From positions 5,004,721-5,068,720 of the forward strand of contig CM037457.1 in the NCBI GenBank assembly GCA_021014325.1: a DNA stretch of 64,000 nucleotides, in the 5' to 3' direction. The notes under the pieces are model-generated. The model searched no databases. It was given only the letters and a program-made list of their open reading frames with translations, and was not told the DNA's origin. The stretch comes from Plazaster borealis (Eukaryota > Echinodermata > Asteroidea > Forcipulatida > Labidiasteridae). Each line of letters begins with the position of its first letter. The stretch's first letter is position 1. Positions 1 through 11,279 of the stretch are shown one piece after another. The position numbers were made by a program, and so were the translations under genes.

Positions 1-258
1 GGTTCACTGGTCCGAAAGTTCGGTAGTCCAAATCGACGATAAGGTCCGATAGTTCGAATCGACGATCGAACCTTATTGTCAATTCGGACTACAGAACATT
101 ATTGTCAATTCGGACTATCGAACCTTCGGACTATCGAACCTTCGGACTATCGAACCTTCGGACTATTGAACCTTCGAACTAACGAACCTTCGGACAAACG
201 AACCTTCGGACTAACGAACCTTCGGACCATCGAACCTTCGGACTATCGAGCTGTAACC
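1..258. repeat. 16-bp tandem repeat, degenerate at its left edge
   Basis: The unit is about CGGACTATCGAACCTT, regular from roughly 105 to 250. To the left the units are degenerate, appear in the opposite sense (TCCGATAGTTCG) and are mixed with an AATCGACGAT block. The array runs off the left edge. One frame stays open (residues like LRTIEPSDYRTFG) only because the unit lacks stops in that frame. I see no reason to call it protein. Confidence 0.9.
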
Positions 259-272
259 TTTTAGAAACAACA

Positions 273-336
273 TTGGCAAAAGTTTTTATGCTGATATATA
301 TCTTGAGTAATTACTAAACGTGTCCAGTGCCTTTAA
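273..336 (-). mobile_element. TTAA family B, terminal fragment
   Basis: This keeps only one end of a B element: an AGTTTTTATGCT block, then ACTAAACGTGTCCAGTGCC and the terminal TTTAA. The rest of the element is absent, so it is a truncated copy. Confidence 0.7.
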
Positions 337-427
337 ATTTCACTCAAGACTGGGAGCCTCGCGTGTGGACTGGTTTGCTTTCCTTATACTTGTTTGATTG
401 TTTTATGGGGGATAAAGAGGACCGGGC

Positions 428-740
428 ACACTCGGTGGTTTAGTGGTAAGGCAGCTGCTCCAGCATGCCAGATCGTGGGCTCGAACCCCCACCCGGCATG
501 CCTGGGGGTTGTCCCCGCAGGACTTAGAAAGCATGGAGTGTACAAGTGTGATAGATGTTAAAGGCAAACTAGCCCCTACCCGATTACGTCTTCGCCGTTA
601 TCTCTTCATCACAGGTTTTCCCTGTATTACCAAAGGTTTTCTAACCACTGAAAAGTCTTGTTTAGCAGAAACTGGTCACCAGCCAACATACCACGTAGGG
701 TATATTGTTTTTGACTGGCTCCCTGCTAATTAATTTTTAA
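428..740 (+). mobile_element. tRNA-derived SINE candidate
   Basis: The head carries an A-box-like GGTTTAGTGGTAAGGC and a B-box-like GGGCTCGAACCCC about 35 bp later, as in tRNA Gly/Glu-type promoters. The sequence after the B box does not close an acceptor stem, so this is not an intact tRNA. The body to about 740 is unrelated to the other SINEs in the window. The 3' limit is uncertain. Confidence 0.5.
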
Positions 741-1265
741 CTTAGCAAAGCACCGTTTTGTGCTCAGCAGCTTCGTCATCTTGGGCCCCAGCTGCGATGT
801 AAGGCGCATATACTGTGGGATGTTTTGGTTTCATTCCCACAGATTTCACTAAAATATTCGACGAAGAATGTTATCATTCTCCGGTAAAAGCAAACGACAG
901 GGGGCGTACGTAATGTTTTTTGTTTCTCACCCAGCCACACTGTTTGTCAAGTTGCCTATATGGAGAAACAGTTCATGAATACTGATCATATAAGGAGCCA
1001 GACTATTCCCCCTTTAAACCCTCTGTTTTGGAATGGACGAAACAAGGTGACTGCACTCTGCACTGTATGCAAACAAAGTTCAGTTTGTGTTTTAATGTCA
1101 TTCTATTCCCATTCCGAAAACAATTATTCGAGAATAACAAGGTTCACCGTCACCGCTGCCAGAGTGCTCAAGGTTTATTTTGAGAAGGAAGTTGCACACT
1201 GACTCCCTTCGGTATATCTTTATATTCTGCGCTTCAATTTAACGATTAAATGTAAACAAGTGTCT
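741..1265. other. Unique stretch, nothing recognised
   Basis: No repeat, RNA gene or convincing exon is visible. The open frame at 960-1202 has no recognisable domain and no splice context. Confidence 0.5.
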
Positions 1266-1651
1266 TTAAAGGCACTGGACACGTTAGGTAATTACTCAAA
1301 ATATATATTAGCATAAAAACTTCCTTGGTAACAAGCAATGGAGAGCTGTTGATAGTATACAACATTGTGAGAAACGACTCTCTCTGAAGTAACGTAGTTT
1401 TTGAGAAAGAGGTAATTTCTCACTAAAATATTTGAATCTGAAAAAGACTTCAGGCCTGAAGCCTTTTTCGGGCATCTGAAAGCACACAAATTTGTGCAAT
1501 CAGGGTGATTTTTCTTTCATTATTTTCTTGCAACTTCGATGACCACATTGAGCCCAAGTTTTCACAGGCTTGTTATTTGATGCATATGTTGGGATACACC
1601 AAGTGAGAAAACTGGTCTTTGACAATTAACAAACGTATCCAGTGCCTTTAA
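1266..1651 (-). mobile_element. TTAA family B MITE, full length
   Basis: It starts TTAAAGGCACTGGACACGTT and ends with the reverse complement of that pattern followed by TTTAA. The central palindrome is centred near 1456 (ACTTCAGGCCTGAAG inside a longer A-rich/T-rich stem). The arm block TTTTCACAGGCTTGTTAT lies near 1560. It has no coding capacity; open frames through it are fortuitous. Confidence 0.85.
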
Positions 1652-2883
1652 GATCGTAAACATCTTGGAAGATCAACAAGGAGAAAAACACGAGCAACAG
1701 TGAAATTAACAGTGTATAATGTCCCCACAGTTTTCTTTTTGGTTGTTTGGACCGAAACGGATTGGAAGATTGATCGCGGGCAAAGAAACATTGATTTACA
1801 CAACACTCGCATCGCTCATCATCGATATGTGCACGAAATCCCCCACGCCAAATGTCTGTTTTTCAGGCAAATGACGTGTTTTTGAGATGTGTTTGCATGG
1901 CCTGGGGGTATCTCCATGCATCACCTTGATCGAGCATAGCTCATAATATAAGAGTGCATTGCAGGACAGTATGTGCGACCGTACACCCCCCCTCTCCCAT
2001 CTTAAAATGTTGATCAAGTCAACAGGGGGGGTGCTTTATCTGTTTATCAGATTTCTCTTTGATGGTTGAGAGGAGACTGTAATGAACATATTGGATTGAG
2101 AGAGTAATCTCTTAAATCAAATCAAAACTTCATCAGTTCACAATGCAAAATATAAGTAAGAGACGGAGGGGGAAAAAAATCCGGAGGAAATCGAGTTAAG
2201 TGCGGTTGGGATGACGCGCAATGCAAAGCCGTTCAGTCACTGTAAATTACTACTGCATGTGATTCCCCGCCAAAAAAAGAGAAAAAAAAACCGCCAGTCT
2301 GAGAAATAAGATCTTAATATCGACGATGTCGCGGACGGGGGGGGGGGGGGAAATTGTGATCAAATAGAATTGGATTAGCCGTCGCCAAAATATTTACACA
2401 AGTATAAACATAACTTGAGTTGTATATATGTTTACTAAAATAACAGCGCGATCGTGAGTGAAAATAACACCATATTGACTTTGAAATTTGTGAAAATAAA
2501 TCAACATGACTTGCACATAGGCGGTCCGTTCAAAGATGCATCTTTATAAACAAATTTGGTTTTAGCTGGGGATGAAAAGTATTGCATGTATAGGGTAATT
2601 TAATTATTATTTTGTTTTTTCAAATATAACCGTAAATCTGCGTCTCAGCAGTATTGATATTAATTTTAATAACACTTCAAATGCGAACGAAAATATTTTC
2701 ATCATATTCTTAAAATTGATGAACCAATACAGTCGACCGGAATTGAACAAAAGTTTCTGCAGGGTACCTAGTTCTTAAGAACATTTTTGTTTCTAGCATA
2801 TTTCTATTAAATCGATGTTATTTCCGAGTCTAATTTTGTTTTAGTATGAGGCATTTTTTTTTGAAGAGTAAAGTCTTGCCAAT
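1652..2883. other. Unique, A+T-rich, nothing recognised
   Basis: It contains an oligo-G run near 2336-2350 and A runs near 2276-2292. No exon or RNA gene is seen. Confidence 0.5.
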
Positions 2884-3148
2884 AGACCTTATGCATGTGA
2901 CGTCATTGGAGTAGGGCGCCCTCATCTAGAGGTCAAAAGGAGGTTGTTCATTGGCCAGTCCTGTGCGCCGCGCGTACAAATCTGTGCGTTTCCATTGGTC
3001 CACCATCGGTTTACCTCAAATATGTCGGCTGGATGACGTCAATGTATTTGCTCGTTTTCAAATTACACACATTACATGAAAACCTCCTTTTGACCACTAT
3101 TTAGACGAGGGCGCCCTACTCCAATGACGTCATATGCGTAAGGTCTTT
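2884..3148. mobile_element. Q-family palindromic element with CRE-like sites
   Basis: Inverted ends AGACCTTATGCAT...TGACGTCA and TGACGTCATATGCGTAAGGTCT flank inner inverted blocks (GTAGGGCGCCCTC, CAAAAGGAGGTT). The octamer TGACGTCA occurs at 2898-2905, 3034-3041 and 3125-3132. The palindromic layout indicates a non-autonomous DNA transposon. A related shorter copy lies at 32522-32683. Confidence 0.75.
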
Positions 3149-4480
3149 TGGCAGGAATTTACTCCGAAAAACCCCCAAAGATGCCTCAAACTTTAAACAA
3201 AACAATCGACTCGGAAAATGTATCGATTTAACAGAAATATTTGCTAGAAAAAAACACCGACCTGCGAACGTTAGTTCATCAAATTAGATGGTAAGGTTTT
3301 CGAGAAAAACCACAGAATGAGAGTTTCTGTTCTGTCATGGATTTTGTACACGTCCGTACACCTGCGTAATTTCGATTTGCCATTTCGAGAGAAAAAACCC
3401 CAAACCTGAATGTTGGGGACCAATTTTGTCCAGTACTTCAGCAGACAGAAATATTTACCGGCACAGTTGTGACAATAGTTGGCAAGCTTATAGTGAACAT
3501 GTCACGTTCAAATTTGTCAAGTTGTTATTTTTATCATTACGGTATGAATTATTCAACCCTGGGGGACTAGCAGTCAAGTTAAAATCTTCAAGCTGTCAAT
3601 TTTATATGGAGGTGGCTAACTGCAAGCTTTAAATCTGGTAACTTGACGCTTATTCCTTAAGGACTCAAGATCACGTCGATCGAAATGTTGCCATACACAT
3701 CCGTTCATCCGTGAACTAACATCACTATCAATCCATGAGAAGAATCTTAGATGCTATCTGTGGCCGTCCCTTGGGGAGCCAAGTTTTCCATCTTACTGCA
3801 AATAAAGTATTTTTTTTTAAAGCGTTTTTGTTCAGCCCGAAACTCTATTCTGAGTGAAGTAACTTGTCAACACCGGTGCAACACAGTCTGTTAGGATCGA
3901 AAGATAATAACAAAAGAAGGAGGAAGAAGAAGAAAAAAAACGTGGCCGGGGCAAAACGCCGATCAATGACCGCTGTTTCCTGTCTCACCACCCGAAATCG
4001 ATAAGCCGTGCCATGGGGTGAAGCGATCCGCCGAGCCGGCCGGGAGATGAAAGCTTGTGCCCCGGTGGGATATACACATCAGGCCCGGGATGGGCTCGGA
4101 TCAGTTCGGTCTGCTGGGATGCCGATTCGTATATCTTACCACCCTTAAAGGTATGCGCGTGACAGGCAGCGAGGACTTTGGCAACTTGCGCGTTTATGCG
4201 GTTAGTGTTGCGAAACTGTAGCAGTTTGGAACGGTGTCCATTTCAACAATAAGTAACCGACCACACTGCTATGTGTGAATGACAGTTCGGTCAGAAATTC
4301 TTGTACCCTGTGTCCACTGCAGAGTGTGTTGACCGTGCCCAATGCCGGTCATCAACGGTACTGGTACCCGCTGGTAATTACGGGAATTTAACTTAGGCCG
4401 TATCCGAATTGTCAGCTGTACAGTTACGGGGATGTTTGTTGCTAAAGGGTGTTGCTACGGACTTCCTATACTTCCCTAAA
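3149..4480. other. Unique; G+C-richer patch 3940-4350
   Basis: No repeat is recognised. The patch at 3940-4350 is rich in CG and GCC words compared with its surroundings (CCGCCGAGCCGGCCGGGAG near 4030) and could be a regulatory or exonic island. No frame there is long enough to support a gene. Confidence 0.4.
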
Positions 4481-4646
4481 AGTACACCAATCTTTCCATG
4501 GTGTGTGCGTGATAAACAAATTTGAAATTCTCCCTGATTATGGAAACTACTTCCCTATATTATGTTGAACGTAATTCAAAATATCTCCCTGATTGTTGTA
4601 CAAAATTTTCCTGATTGCAAGATGCAAATGTTGGCAGCTCTGTGTA
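4481..4646 (+). mobile_element. T-family element, 5' end eroded
   Basis: It shares with 53017-53213 the block ACAAATTTGAAA, repeated CTCCCTGATT words, and the 3' terminus GATGCAAATGTTGGCAGCTCTG. The 5' inverted terminus seen in the other copy is not recognisable here. Confidence 0.65.
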
Positions 4647-4840
4647 CAAAAGAGTAAAACCCCCCAAAACAAAAACACTGGAAAGAGGCTGTGGTGCATT
4701 TACAAGTTTACTTTCCACGTATACCAGTTTCATTCAGCGTCCCCCCCCCCCCCTCAAGGTGTACTATCTCGGGTTGCGATACATCAAGCAAGACGTCATC
4801 CGTTAGTTACATTTGTTTACCATGATATTTTATTGTATGT
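4647..4840. other. Unique segment with poly-C run
   Basis: A run of about 13 C lies at 4741-4753. Nothing else is recognised. Confidence 0.5.
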
Positions 4841-4844
4841 GATA

Positions 4845-4990
4845 TTTGCAATAATCGCATGGTGTGGATAAAATAAGAAGTAACTATTCCAAAGGTGGTT
4901 TATGTTGAAGTGGTGGTTTTGAAAAGCACCAATGGTGATGGGTGAATAAGGACTCGACGTTTCAAACAGTTTAATCTGTTTGTCTTCATT
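4845..4990 (-). mobile_element. Penelope-like 3'-end motif, diverged copy
   Basis: On the minus strand it reads TGAAGACAAACAG, a short loop, CTGTTTGAAACGTCGAG, then a decayed second hairpin. The layout (GAAGA, a 7-bp stem, AAACGTCGAG) matches the copies at 18757 and 47750. No coding remnant is seen upstream. Assignment to Penelope-like elements rests on remembered motifs, not a search. Confidence 0.45.
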
Positions 4991-6040
4991 TTCCCCCCGA
5001 TACTTATTGTCCGAATGGGGGTGTTGGAACCGACGTTATTCACGACGTTCCCCCAATAAACCAACCACTTTAGACACGTGTATACAAATTACACAGTTTG
5101 GGGGTTTTGAGAACTTTACAATATGTACATTGCAAAGGTCCTTAAACGAACGTTTTCAATAAAAAACACCAAAGCAAAGATGTGTGGAAGAACATCCTGA
5201 CATATGATTAGGCTATAATTAGCCTCAATTTAGGCTCCTATATTGTTCCCCATCTGGTATACCAAGGGCAGAGCAAATCATTGGGTGAAACTACTTGGTA
5301 GTCTGACACCCAGCACATCAACAAAAGCACAATCTCCATGCATGGTATTAGCTCAGAGCAAACCATCCCAGGTGAAAACAAGTTTGTACAAACTTTACGA
5401 GCCTATAGTCCTAACTAACATGATATTCAACCGATGGCTGTAAAGGGGTTGAGATGACGTAGGACCATGTGGAAGGTATAAACAAAATCACGAAAATTCA
5501 TTTTTTTTAGGTGGGGTTTATCCACACAGAAATGCCAAGAGGGTTCTAAACAATGTATAAGATAATGCTACCCAGAGAAGACTGCACAGTTAATCCAGGC
5601 TTTTTGCTTCTCCTTCGTCTTTAAAATCTGTTTCCGAGCACATTTCACTAAAAGGTGGATAACAACCTTATAAAGCTGCCCTGAAAACCCAAAATACCAT
5701 ATTGATTTATAGGGATTTCCATCTGTTAGCTTTTTTGTTTTGCCATAAAAATGTTCAACTGACAAAAGTTTGCCCCAAGCAGAAATCCACCACTAAGTGT
5801 GCAGAATCCTTTTTTTTCTGGACTCTTAATTCTTGTCAGAGTGTAGAGAGATAATGGGTCGACAATAGCGACCTACCATCGCGAAAAAAATGCTAAACCT
5901 TTGGAACCAACGGCAATAGCGAGCCTTTTCCCTCGCTTGCAGCAAGCAGTGGTTAAAAAAATATTGCAAAGATATGCTTTTTACGACGGGTTCTATGAAA
6001 TTGCTATAGCTGACAAGAACACCAACAAGTTTACACGCCT
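4991..6040. other. Unique, nothing recognised
   Basis: No repeat, exon or RNA gene is identified in this kilobase. Confidence 0.5.
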
Positions 6041-6046
6041 TCTTTG

Positions 6047-6107
6047 CAATGGCGTAACTGGGGGGGGGGGGGGATTGATGTCCGTGCCCCCCCCCCCACC
6101 CATTTGA
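6047..6107. mobile_element. V-like remnant: poly-G/poly-C hairpin
   Basis: GGCGTAACTGG runs into a G tract, a short spacer, then a C tract. Such G-tract/C-tract hairpins occur in the element at 62901-63103. Only the core is left. Confidence 0.35.
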
Positions 6108-6687
6108 AATTTGGACTTTTGAGATTAATAAAAAGTAAAATATGTTCTAAGCTTTAATGTGCTTTAATGTGCTAATTTCAATGTTACAGTTGTTAAAACT
6201 AGTTTTCCATTTACAAGCACTCAATGACTTGGTATCACCAGAAGAGAGGGGACAGCAGAACAAAGGAACACAAAAGGAACAATGCTGTCCTCACTTTGGA
6301 ATCCTTTGTATTTTTGTGTCCTCACATTTTTTCGTGCGCTTAGTCTATGGAGAGTGTTAAGTTAGAGGGACAAAGGAAAGTCCTCACATAGATAGCAATA
6401 AATAGATGTATGTATTTGTGCTTACACTCACGTCAGAATATCTTATGCAAAATACGGTAGTCTTTGGCATAAAGAAGAGCGCTGAAAGGGGCTTGTTTAA
6501 GATAAATGCAAACGGAAACTACCGTACATTTTTAACTGGCCAGAAGTGCACTCCTAGAAAAACTATAATGCACCCCAGGAACAATAGTGCATCCCCTTGT
6601 GCTCCCTAAAATGTTACCCTATAGTTTCGGTGTTGCTTCTTAGCTTTGCTATTGTTAAGCTGTGTTTATCAAAATATAAACACTAAA
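6108..6687. other. Unique, nothing recognised
   Basis: It includes a short direct repeat of GCTTTAATGT near 6152-6172. No gene is seen. Confidence 0.5.
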
Positions 6688-6948
6688 CTTGGCCCACTTT
6701 CATAGACTCCTGTTCAAGCAGAAACAACAAAATGCTTCACCATTTTCAGCTATAGGCAAAATTGTGCAAGAAACCAGTTACAATTAATGGTACGTGCGAC
6801 AAGGTATTTGGCTGCAATCGTTAACTTCTGCTTAAGCAAGTCAGTATAATGTTGGACCCTGTGCTGTGTGAGAGCTACCCTGTAAGCGCAAATTGTCTGC
6901 TTGCAGAAAAAAAGTCCGCTAAATGTGTTTTATGAGGTTGGCCCCATC
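6688..6948 (+). mobile_element. F-family element, diverged
   Basis: It begins TTGGCCCACTTTCATAGACTC and ends near GGTTGGCCCCATC, with internal GCTTAAGCA-type words as in the better F copies. The sequence between has decayed, so the family call is tentative. Confidence 0.5.
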
Positions 6949-7227
6949 AGGAGACAAAAACATCCCAAAGGGTAAGCGTGCCTCCTAATTGACACACGTG
7001 ATTATTTGCAGAGAGATCGTTTTCTCGAACAAGCTAGTTCTATAGATATGCAGCGGGCCAAAATGAATTCAATAACTAACCAGGGGGAAGTAGAAGCCCT
7101 TTTATCCAAATCGTCGCCGGTCCCACGAAGTGATCTATGTGGTCTGCTTACTAATTTGTTTAAGACAAATATAAAGCTGACTTATTCATTCGTAAATAAC
7201 TGTCAACATGTTTTCATTCTTACAACT

Positions 7228-7405
7228 ATGGGCCCAATTTCATATGGAGCTGCTGAAGCAGCAAACAGTGCTTAACACATATCTGCTAAGAGAATATGAG
7301 CAGGACACCAGTCACAGACGATACATGTGGAATGGTATTTTGGCTGGTAACCTTATTCTAATAAGCACAACTTTGTTGTGCTTAGCTACCAGGTGCTTGT
7401 TTTGC
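7228..7405 (+). mobile_element. F-family element interrupted at its 3' arm
   Basis: The left terminus is GGGCCCAATTTCATATGGAG, followed by the family core (GGTATTTTGGCTGGTAAC, GTTGTGCTTAGCTACC). The right terminus expected after TGCTTAAGCAG is missing. Family Y sequence starts exactly at the TTAA of that motif. Confidence 0.75.
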
Positions 7406-7622
7406 TTAAAGGGACACGTTGCCTTGGATCGGGCGAGTTGGTCTATGAAAAGCGTTTGTAACCGTTTGTTATAAAATGCATATGGTTAGAAAGATGTTTT
7501 AAAAGTAGAATACAATGATCCACACAAATATGCCTCGAAATTGAGTGGTTTTCCTTTTACATCGTGAACTAACACGGCACGCCATTTTGTAGAGCCAAAT
7601 TTTTGACTCCACAAAATTATAC
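7406..7622 (+). mobile_element. TTAA family Y, left half
   Basis: It starts TTAAAGGGACACGTTGCCTTGG and continues to the AACACGGCACGCCATTTT block and a central AAATTTTTGACTCC. The mirror right half cannot be found downstream, so it is deleted or beyond recognition. It shares only the TTAAAGGG terminus with family A. Confidence 0.65.
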
Positions 7623-8956
7623 GGTACTCGCATGTACTTGTTTTTGTGTTTACCCTCGGCAAACAAATGTATTTTCTTGCTGTTTTCTGTCTCTTTGTCT
7701 ATGATATGTATTTGCATGTATTTTCCTTCGTATTTTGCCAAACAAATCAAATGAACCAAATCCTCTTGGAACTGAATTAGGCCTATATGGTAAGGAGAAT
7801 TTAAAAGACAACCATTTGTATTTAAAAATGATAATTAAAATGATGTGATTAATTGAAAGATGGATTTATTGCCCCCCCCCTTCGGATCAGTAAATAAGTC
7901 CATTATTCGACCCAAACCAAGTCTGGTTAACTTTTCCGGATTGAAAATATATAAGCGCTCTAAAATTAATGTAGTTTGATTTACGATGCGTCTGCAAACT
8001 TTCTATACATCATGCCTATAGTTTGCCAGTACACACAGTACATGCACTGGCAGCCTATACGAGCTCCATTGAAGAGACGTGACTTTCGTTATAATATCTT
8101 AATGTGATAGGCCTGCAACGTCTATTTACAGTTATATAAAGACTTTTTCCCTCTTCTCCTTTTTTTCTTCACTTCTCTCCTAAATGGGTTAGGTTACGGC
8201 CTCGAATACATTTTTGATTAAAATCGGTGATTCCGCTACTACAGCCAGGTTATTGCATGTCCGGCGGTGCTTTCTTCCCGATGAGCGCGGCGCGGGGTCG
8301 GGGGCACATTATCAGCGCGTATCGCACCTCGGACAATTTGGACTAAAAAGCAAGCGTAGGAAAAACATCTGTACACCGTGGCTTGAGGGCGGGTTGGGGC
8401 TCGAGTAAACTTGAACAATATTTTCTGGAGAAGATGATGCCATCGTGAGGAGGCTATCGACGGGTTAGGGATATGCTATACGCCTTGTGGCAAACTGGCA
8501 ACCGGGAAATTTACTGCACGATTGCGTGTTACGGTGTGCCATAAAGTCTGTTTCTTGAACCCTCCTCTTTCTCTCTACAAATATATTGCAGCCTGTGTAG
8601 AAAAATACTCTTTATAAACTGGGACAAAAAATCTTGTACGCCAAAATCTGTATATGGTAGGCCTACGCCAGCGTATAAAGCTTCGCCCGCGTGCATTTTA
8701 TTTTATTTTATATATTTTGAAAGAAAATCATACTTATTATGGAAACAATTTTATTAAATATAGACATACATAATATGTAAATAATTATCACATGTCGATG
8801 ACGAAAATAGTCAAAAATGTTATAGGGATTGTTGTACACTCGCTCAAGTCATTTGTAAGAAACCATTGCCATTATGTGCGCATGTTTTACAGAAGACAGT
8901 GCAGATAATGATGGTTAAAATATTTTGTGCACATTTTATGTATAGGCCCTATATCA
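7623..8956. other. Mostly unique; C-run and small G+C-rich patch
   Basis: A poly-C run lies near 7872-7881. The patch at 8250-8400 is CG-rich and has an open frame at 8214-8408 with no recognisable domain. A+T-rich sequence fills 8700-8780. No gene call is justified. Confidence 0.4.
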
Positions 8957-9172
8957 GTGCACTCTAAGAAAATCCCGTGCCTGACCCAGTTTCAGTTTGA
9001 TACGGAATCTGTGTCAAAATGACCTTTAGAAATGGGTCAAACTGACGCAGAGTCCGAGTCAAAATCCAATTTTTTGTTTACCAGCTTCCGGGTCAGCGTG
9101 ACCCAGAAATGGGTCAGGCCGGGCTGGCACCCGGAATCGGGGTCAATTCTGACCCCGAGGGTTTAGAGAAAA
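8957..9172. mobile_element. E-family palindromic MITE
   Basis: It starts GTGCACTCTAAGAAAATCC, carries alternating CTGACCC and GGGTCA words (GACCCAGAAATGGGTCAGGC), and ends CTGACCCCGAGGGTTTAGAG. Related copies end in AGAGTGCA, so the inverted terminus is TGCACTCT. Confidence 0.75.
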
Positions 9173-9201
9173 CTTGATGTAGAAGTATAAATAAGATCAG
9201 G

Positions 9202-9558
9202 TTTAATGGGTCTGTATACGTTTGGTAATGACTCTAGAAATTAATGGCAATAAAAAACTTACTTGAAGATGTACAGCAGCTTTGGATAGTATAATGCGGT
9301 TATGGAAAAAGATTTCACGTTTTATCCCCCCAAATTTGAATCTGAGAAGCGTTACTGACAGTAACGTTTCTCAGATTGTGTGTTCCAATTGCAGATTATT
9401 CTTCCTGCGTGGACATAACCGCTCCAGATTTTCGGCAATATCTCAAAAACGCTACCACCTTTTGAAATGAAATTTTCACAGGTTAGTTTTATGGTATAAC
9501 CTACAACTATAAAGGATTGATACAAACAGTGGTTCCAATCCCAAACTTATACAATCCT
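9202..9558 (-). mobile_element. TTAA family A MITE
   Basis: The left end is TTAATGGGTCTGTATACG; the right end is ACTTATACAATCC without a clean TTAA. The central palindrome is present in imperfect form (GAGAAGCGTTACTGACAGTA...). The arm block AATTTTCACAGGTTAGTTTT lies near 9472. Open frames are fortuitous. Confidence 0.85.
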
Positions 9559-9884
9559 GGAATATTGAAGGGGTCAGTTTTAGGCTGGCTAATTTTTGTT
9601 CGGGTTCAATGTGTTGTATACAAACCAACCCTGAATCGTTCATATTAGACTTTAATAATTTGTAAGAATCACAAGTGTATTATCATTATAAAGTTATGAC
9701 GATACAACCATGCTTAAAAGCTTATTTTTCCTATAAACTTGCCCAGTATGCCATTTTGTCAGGATAATTTTTCCCCCCGTTTAAAATACTGCTATAAAGA
9801 AGAATGTTTGGTCCTATACGGTATCCAACACTCGTTTGTTTAGATCAAATAGTCTATTGCTTTTTCAAATACACGCTAAAACCT
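9559..9884. other. Unique, nothing recognised
   Basis: This is A+T-rich spacer between an A and an E element. Confidence 0.5.
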
Positions 9885-10122
9885 CCAGGGTACACAATTA
9901 ATCCGGATTCGGGGTCCCGGGGGCCTGACCCATTCGGGACAGGCTGACCCGAAAAGTTGTTTTAAAAAAATCGGATTTTAACTCGGATTCTGCGTCAGTT
10001 CAAACCATGTATGGGGTCATTTTGACACATATTCCGGGTTATTCCGGGTTATACTGACCTAGAAATGGGTCAGACCTCATGGGACCCGGATCCGGACCCG
10101 GATCCGGGTCAATTTAGAATAT
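9885..10122. mobile_element. E-family palindromic MITE
   Basis: It holds GGCCTGACCC, GGCTGACCC, a TCGGATTTTAACTCGGATTC centre and GGGACCCGGATCCGG doublets. ATTCCGGGTT is duplicated in tandem, and so is GACCCGGATCCG, unlike in the other copies. Confidence 0.7.
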
Positions 10123-10657
10123 TAGAATATTATGATAGCACTCAATAAATAAAAAACACCGAAAGTTGAATCAACACTTGAAAACTGCAGACAGTGACAA
10201 TTCTTGAACAACATTGGACCGTACAACAGTTCAAATAACTATTTTACAAAATTTATACTACAGTCTTGGTAAAATTGGTAAAATCAGACTTGAGAAAGTG
10301 TAGTAATTGGTCAGACTATTTGAAAGTGTTGATATAACACTTCTGTTTGAAGTGTGTTCTATTTCATGAACATGACCAAAATTGCTAAAAATTACGGAAA
10401 CGTGATCTTCGGACCCAAATACATGGAACAGTCGTCATTCATTACAATACTACATCACCGTAGCAGGTGTCCACTCCATCACTGCTCCGGATGGGGACGT
10501 CTGACATCAAAATCGAACTCATATAACTCCAGCCTGAAAGTTCAGGCTGATGTGCCAGAATTACAACACGATTACACGAAATAGTTGACAGGTGTCGAAT
10601 CAGGTTGCATGTTTGACTGGTAACCTAGAAAGCGGTCTCTATGCAACATTGGCTGTT
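10123..10657. other. Unique, nothing recognised
   Basis: The open frame at 10354-10584 has no known domain and no splice context. Confidence 0.5.
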
Positions 10658-10886
10658 CACTGCAAAAACTGGGGTGTTAAAATTGACACTGTGAGTGTTG
10701 TCACATATAGATACCAAAGAGAGAATCAAAATTAACATCATATAGGGTGTTAAACTAACACCAATGTAATTGTGTTGGCAGAAATTAGTGTTATTGTAAC
10801 ACCCTGGTGTACATTTTGATTCTTTTTTCGGTATCTATATGTGACAACACCCATGGTGTCAATTAAACACCCCAGTTTTTGCAGTG
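10658..10886. mobile_element. C-family MITE, intact
   Basis: The terminal inverted repeat is CACTGCAAAAACTGGGGTGT, with its complement ACACCCCAGTTTTTGCAGTG at the right end. The inverted arms extend inward through GTTGTCACATATAGATACC, roughly 80 bp on each side. It is a clear foldback, non-autonomous DNA transposon. The superfamily is not assigned. Confidence 0.85.
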
Positions 10887-10930
10887 TGGTGCATGTCCCC
10901 CCCCCCCCCCTCATCTCACAGTCTAGCCTG

Positions 10931-11216
10931 TTTTAAAGGGATTTTATACGTTTGGTAATTGGAATCCACCGTTTGTTCCAATTCTACATATACCATAAAA
11001 CTAACCTGTGAAAATTTCATTTCATAAAGTGGTAGCGTTTTTGAGATATTGCCGAAAATCTGGAGTGGTTATGTCCACGCAGGAAGAATAATCTGCAATT
11101 GGAATACACAAATTTGGGATAAAAAGTGATATCTGTTTCCATTTTTCAAAGTGAACATTTTCTCAATATGCATTATACTATCCAAAGCTTCTGTATATAT
11201 ACTTCTTACAAAGTAA
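10931..11216 (+). mobile_element. TTAA family A MITE, right arm missing
   Basis: It starts TTTTAAAGGGATTTTATACG and continues to CTTCTTACAAAGTAAGTTT. The last 40 or so bases of the right arm are lost and C-family sequence follows directly. The central palindrome is also lost: after GGAATACACAAA it resumes at TTTGGGATAAAAAG. Confidence 0.85.
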
Positions 11217-11279
11217 GTTTTTTCGGTATCTATGTGACAACACCCATGATGTCAATTTAACACCCCAGTTTTTGCAGTG
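11217..11279 (+). mobile_element. C-family right arm only
   Basis: TTCGGTATCTATGTGACAAC through ACACCCCAGTTTTTGCAGTG is one arm of a C element, joined to a truncated A element at 11216/11217. The matching left arm is absent next to it. Confidence 0.8.

Noticed and set aside
76..264. 62-codon repeat protein
   Set aside because: It is only the 16-bp tandem repeat read in a frame without stops.
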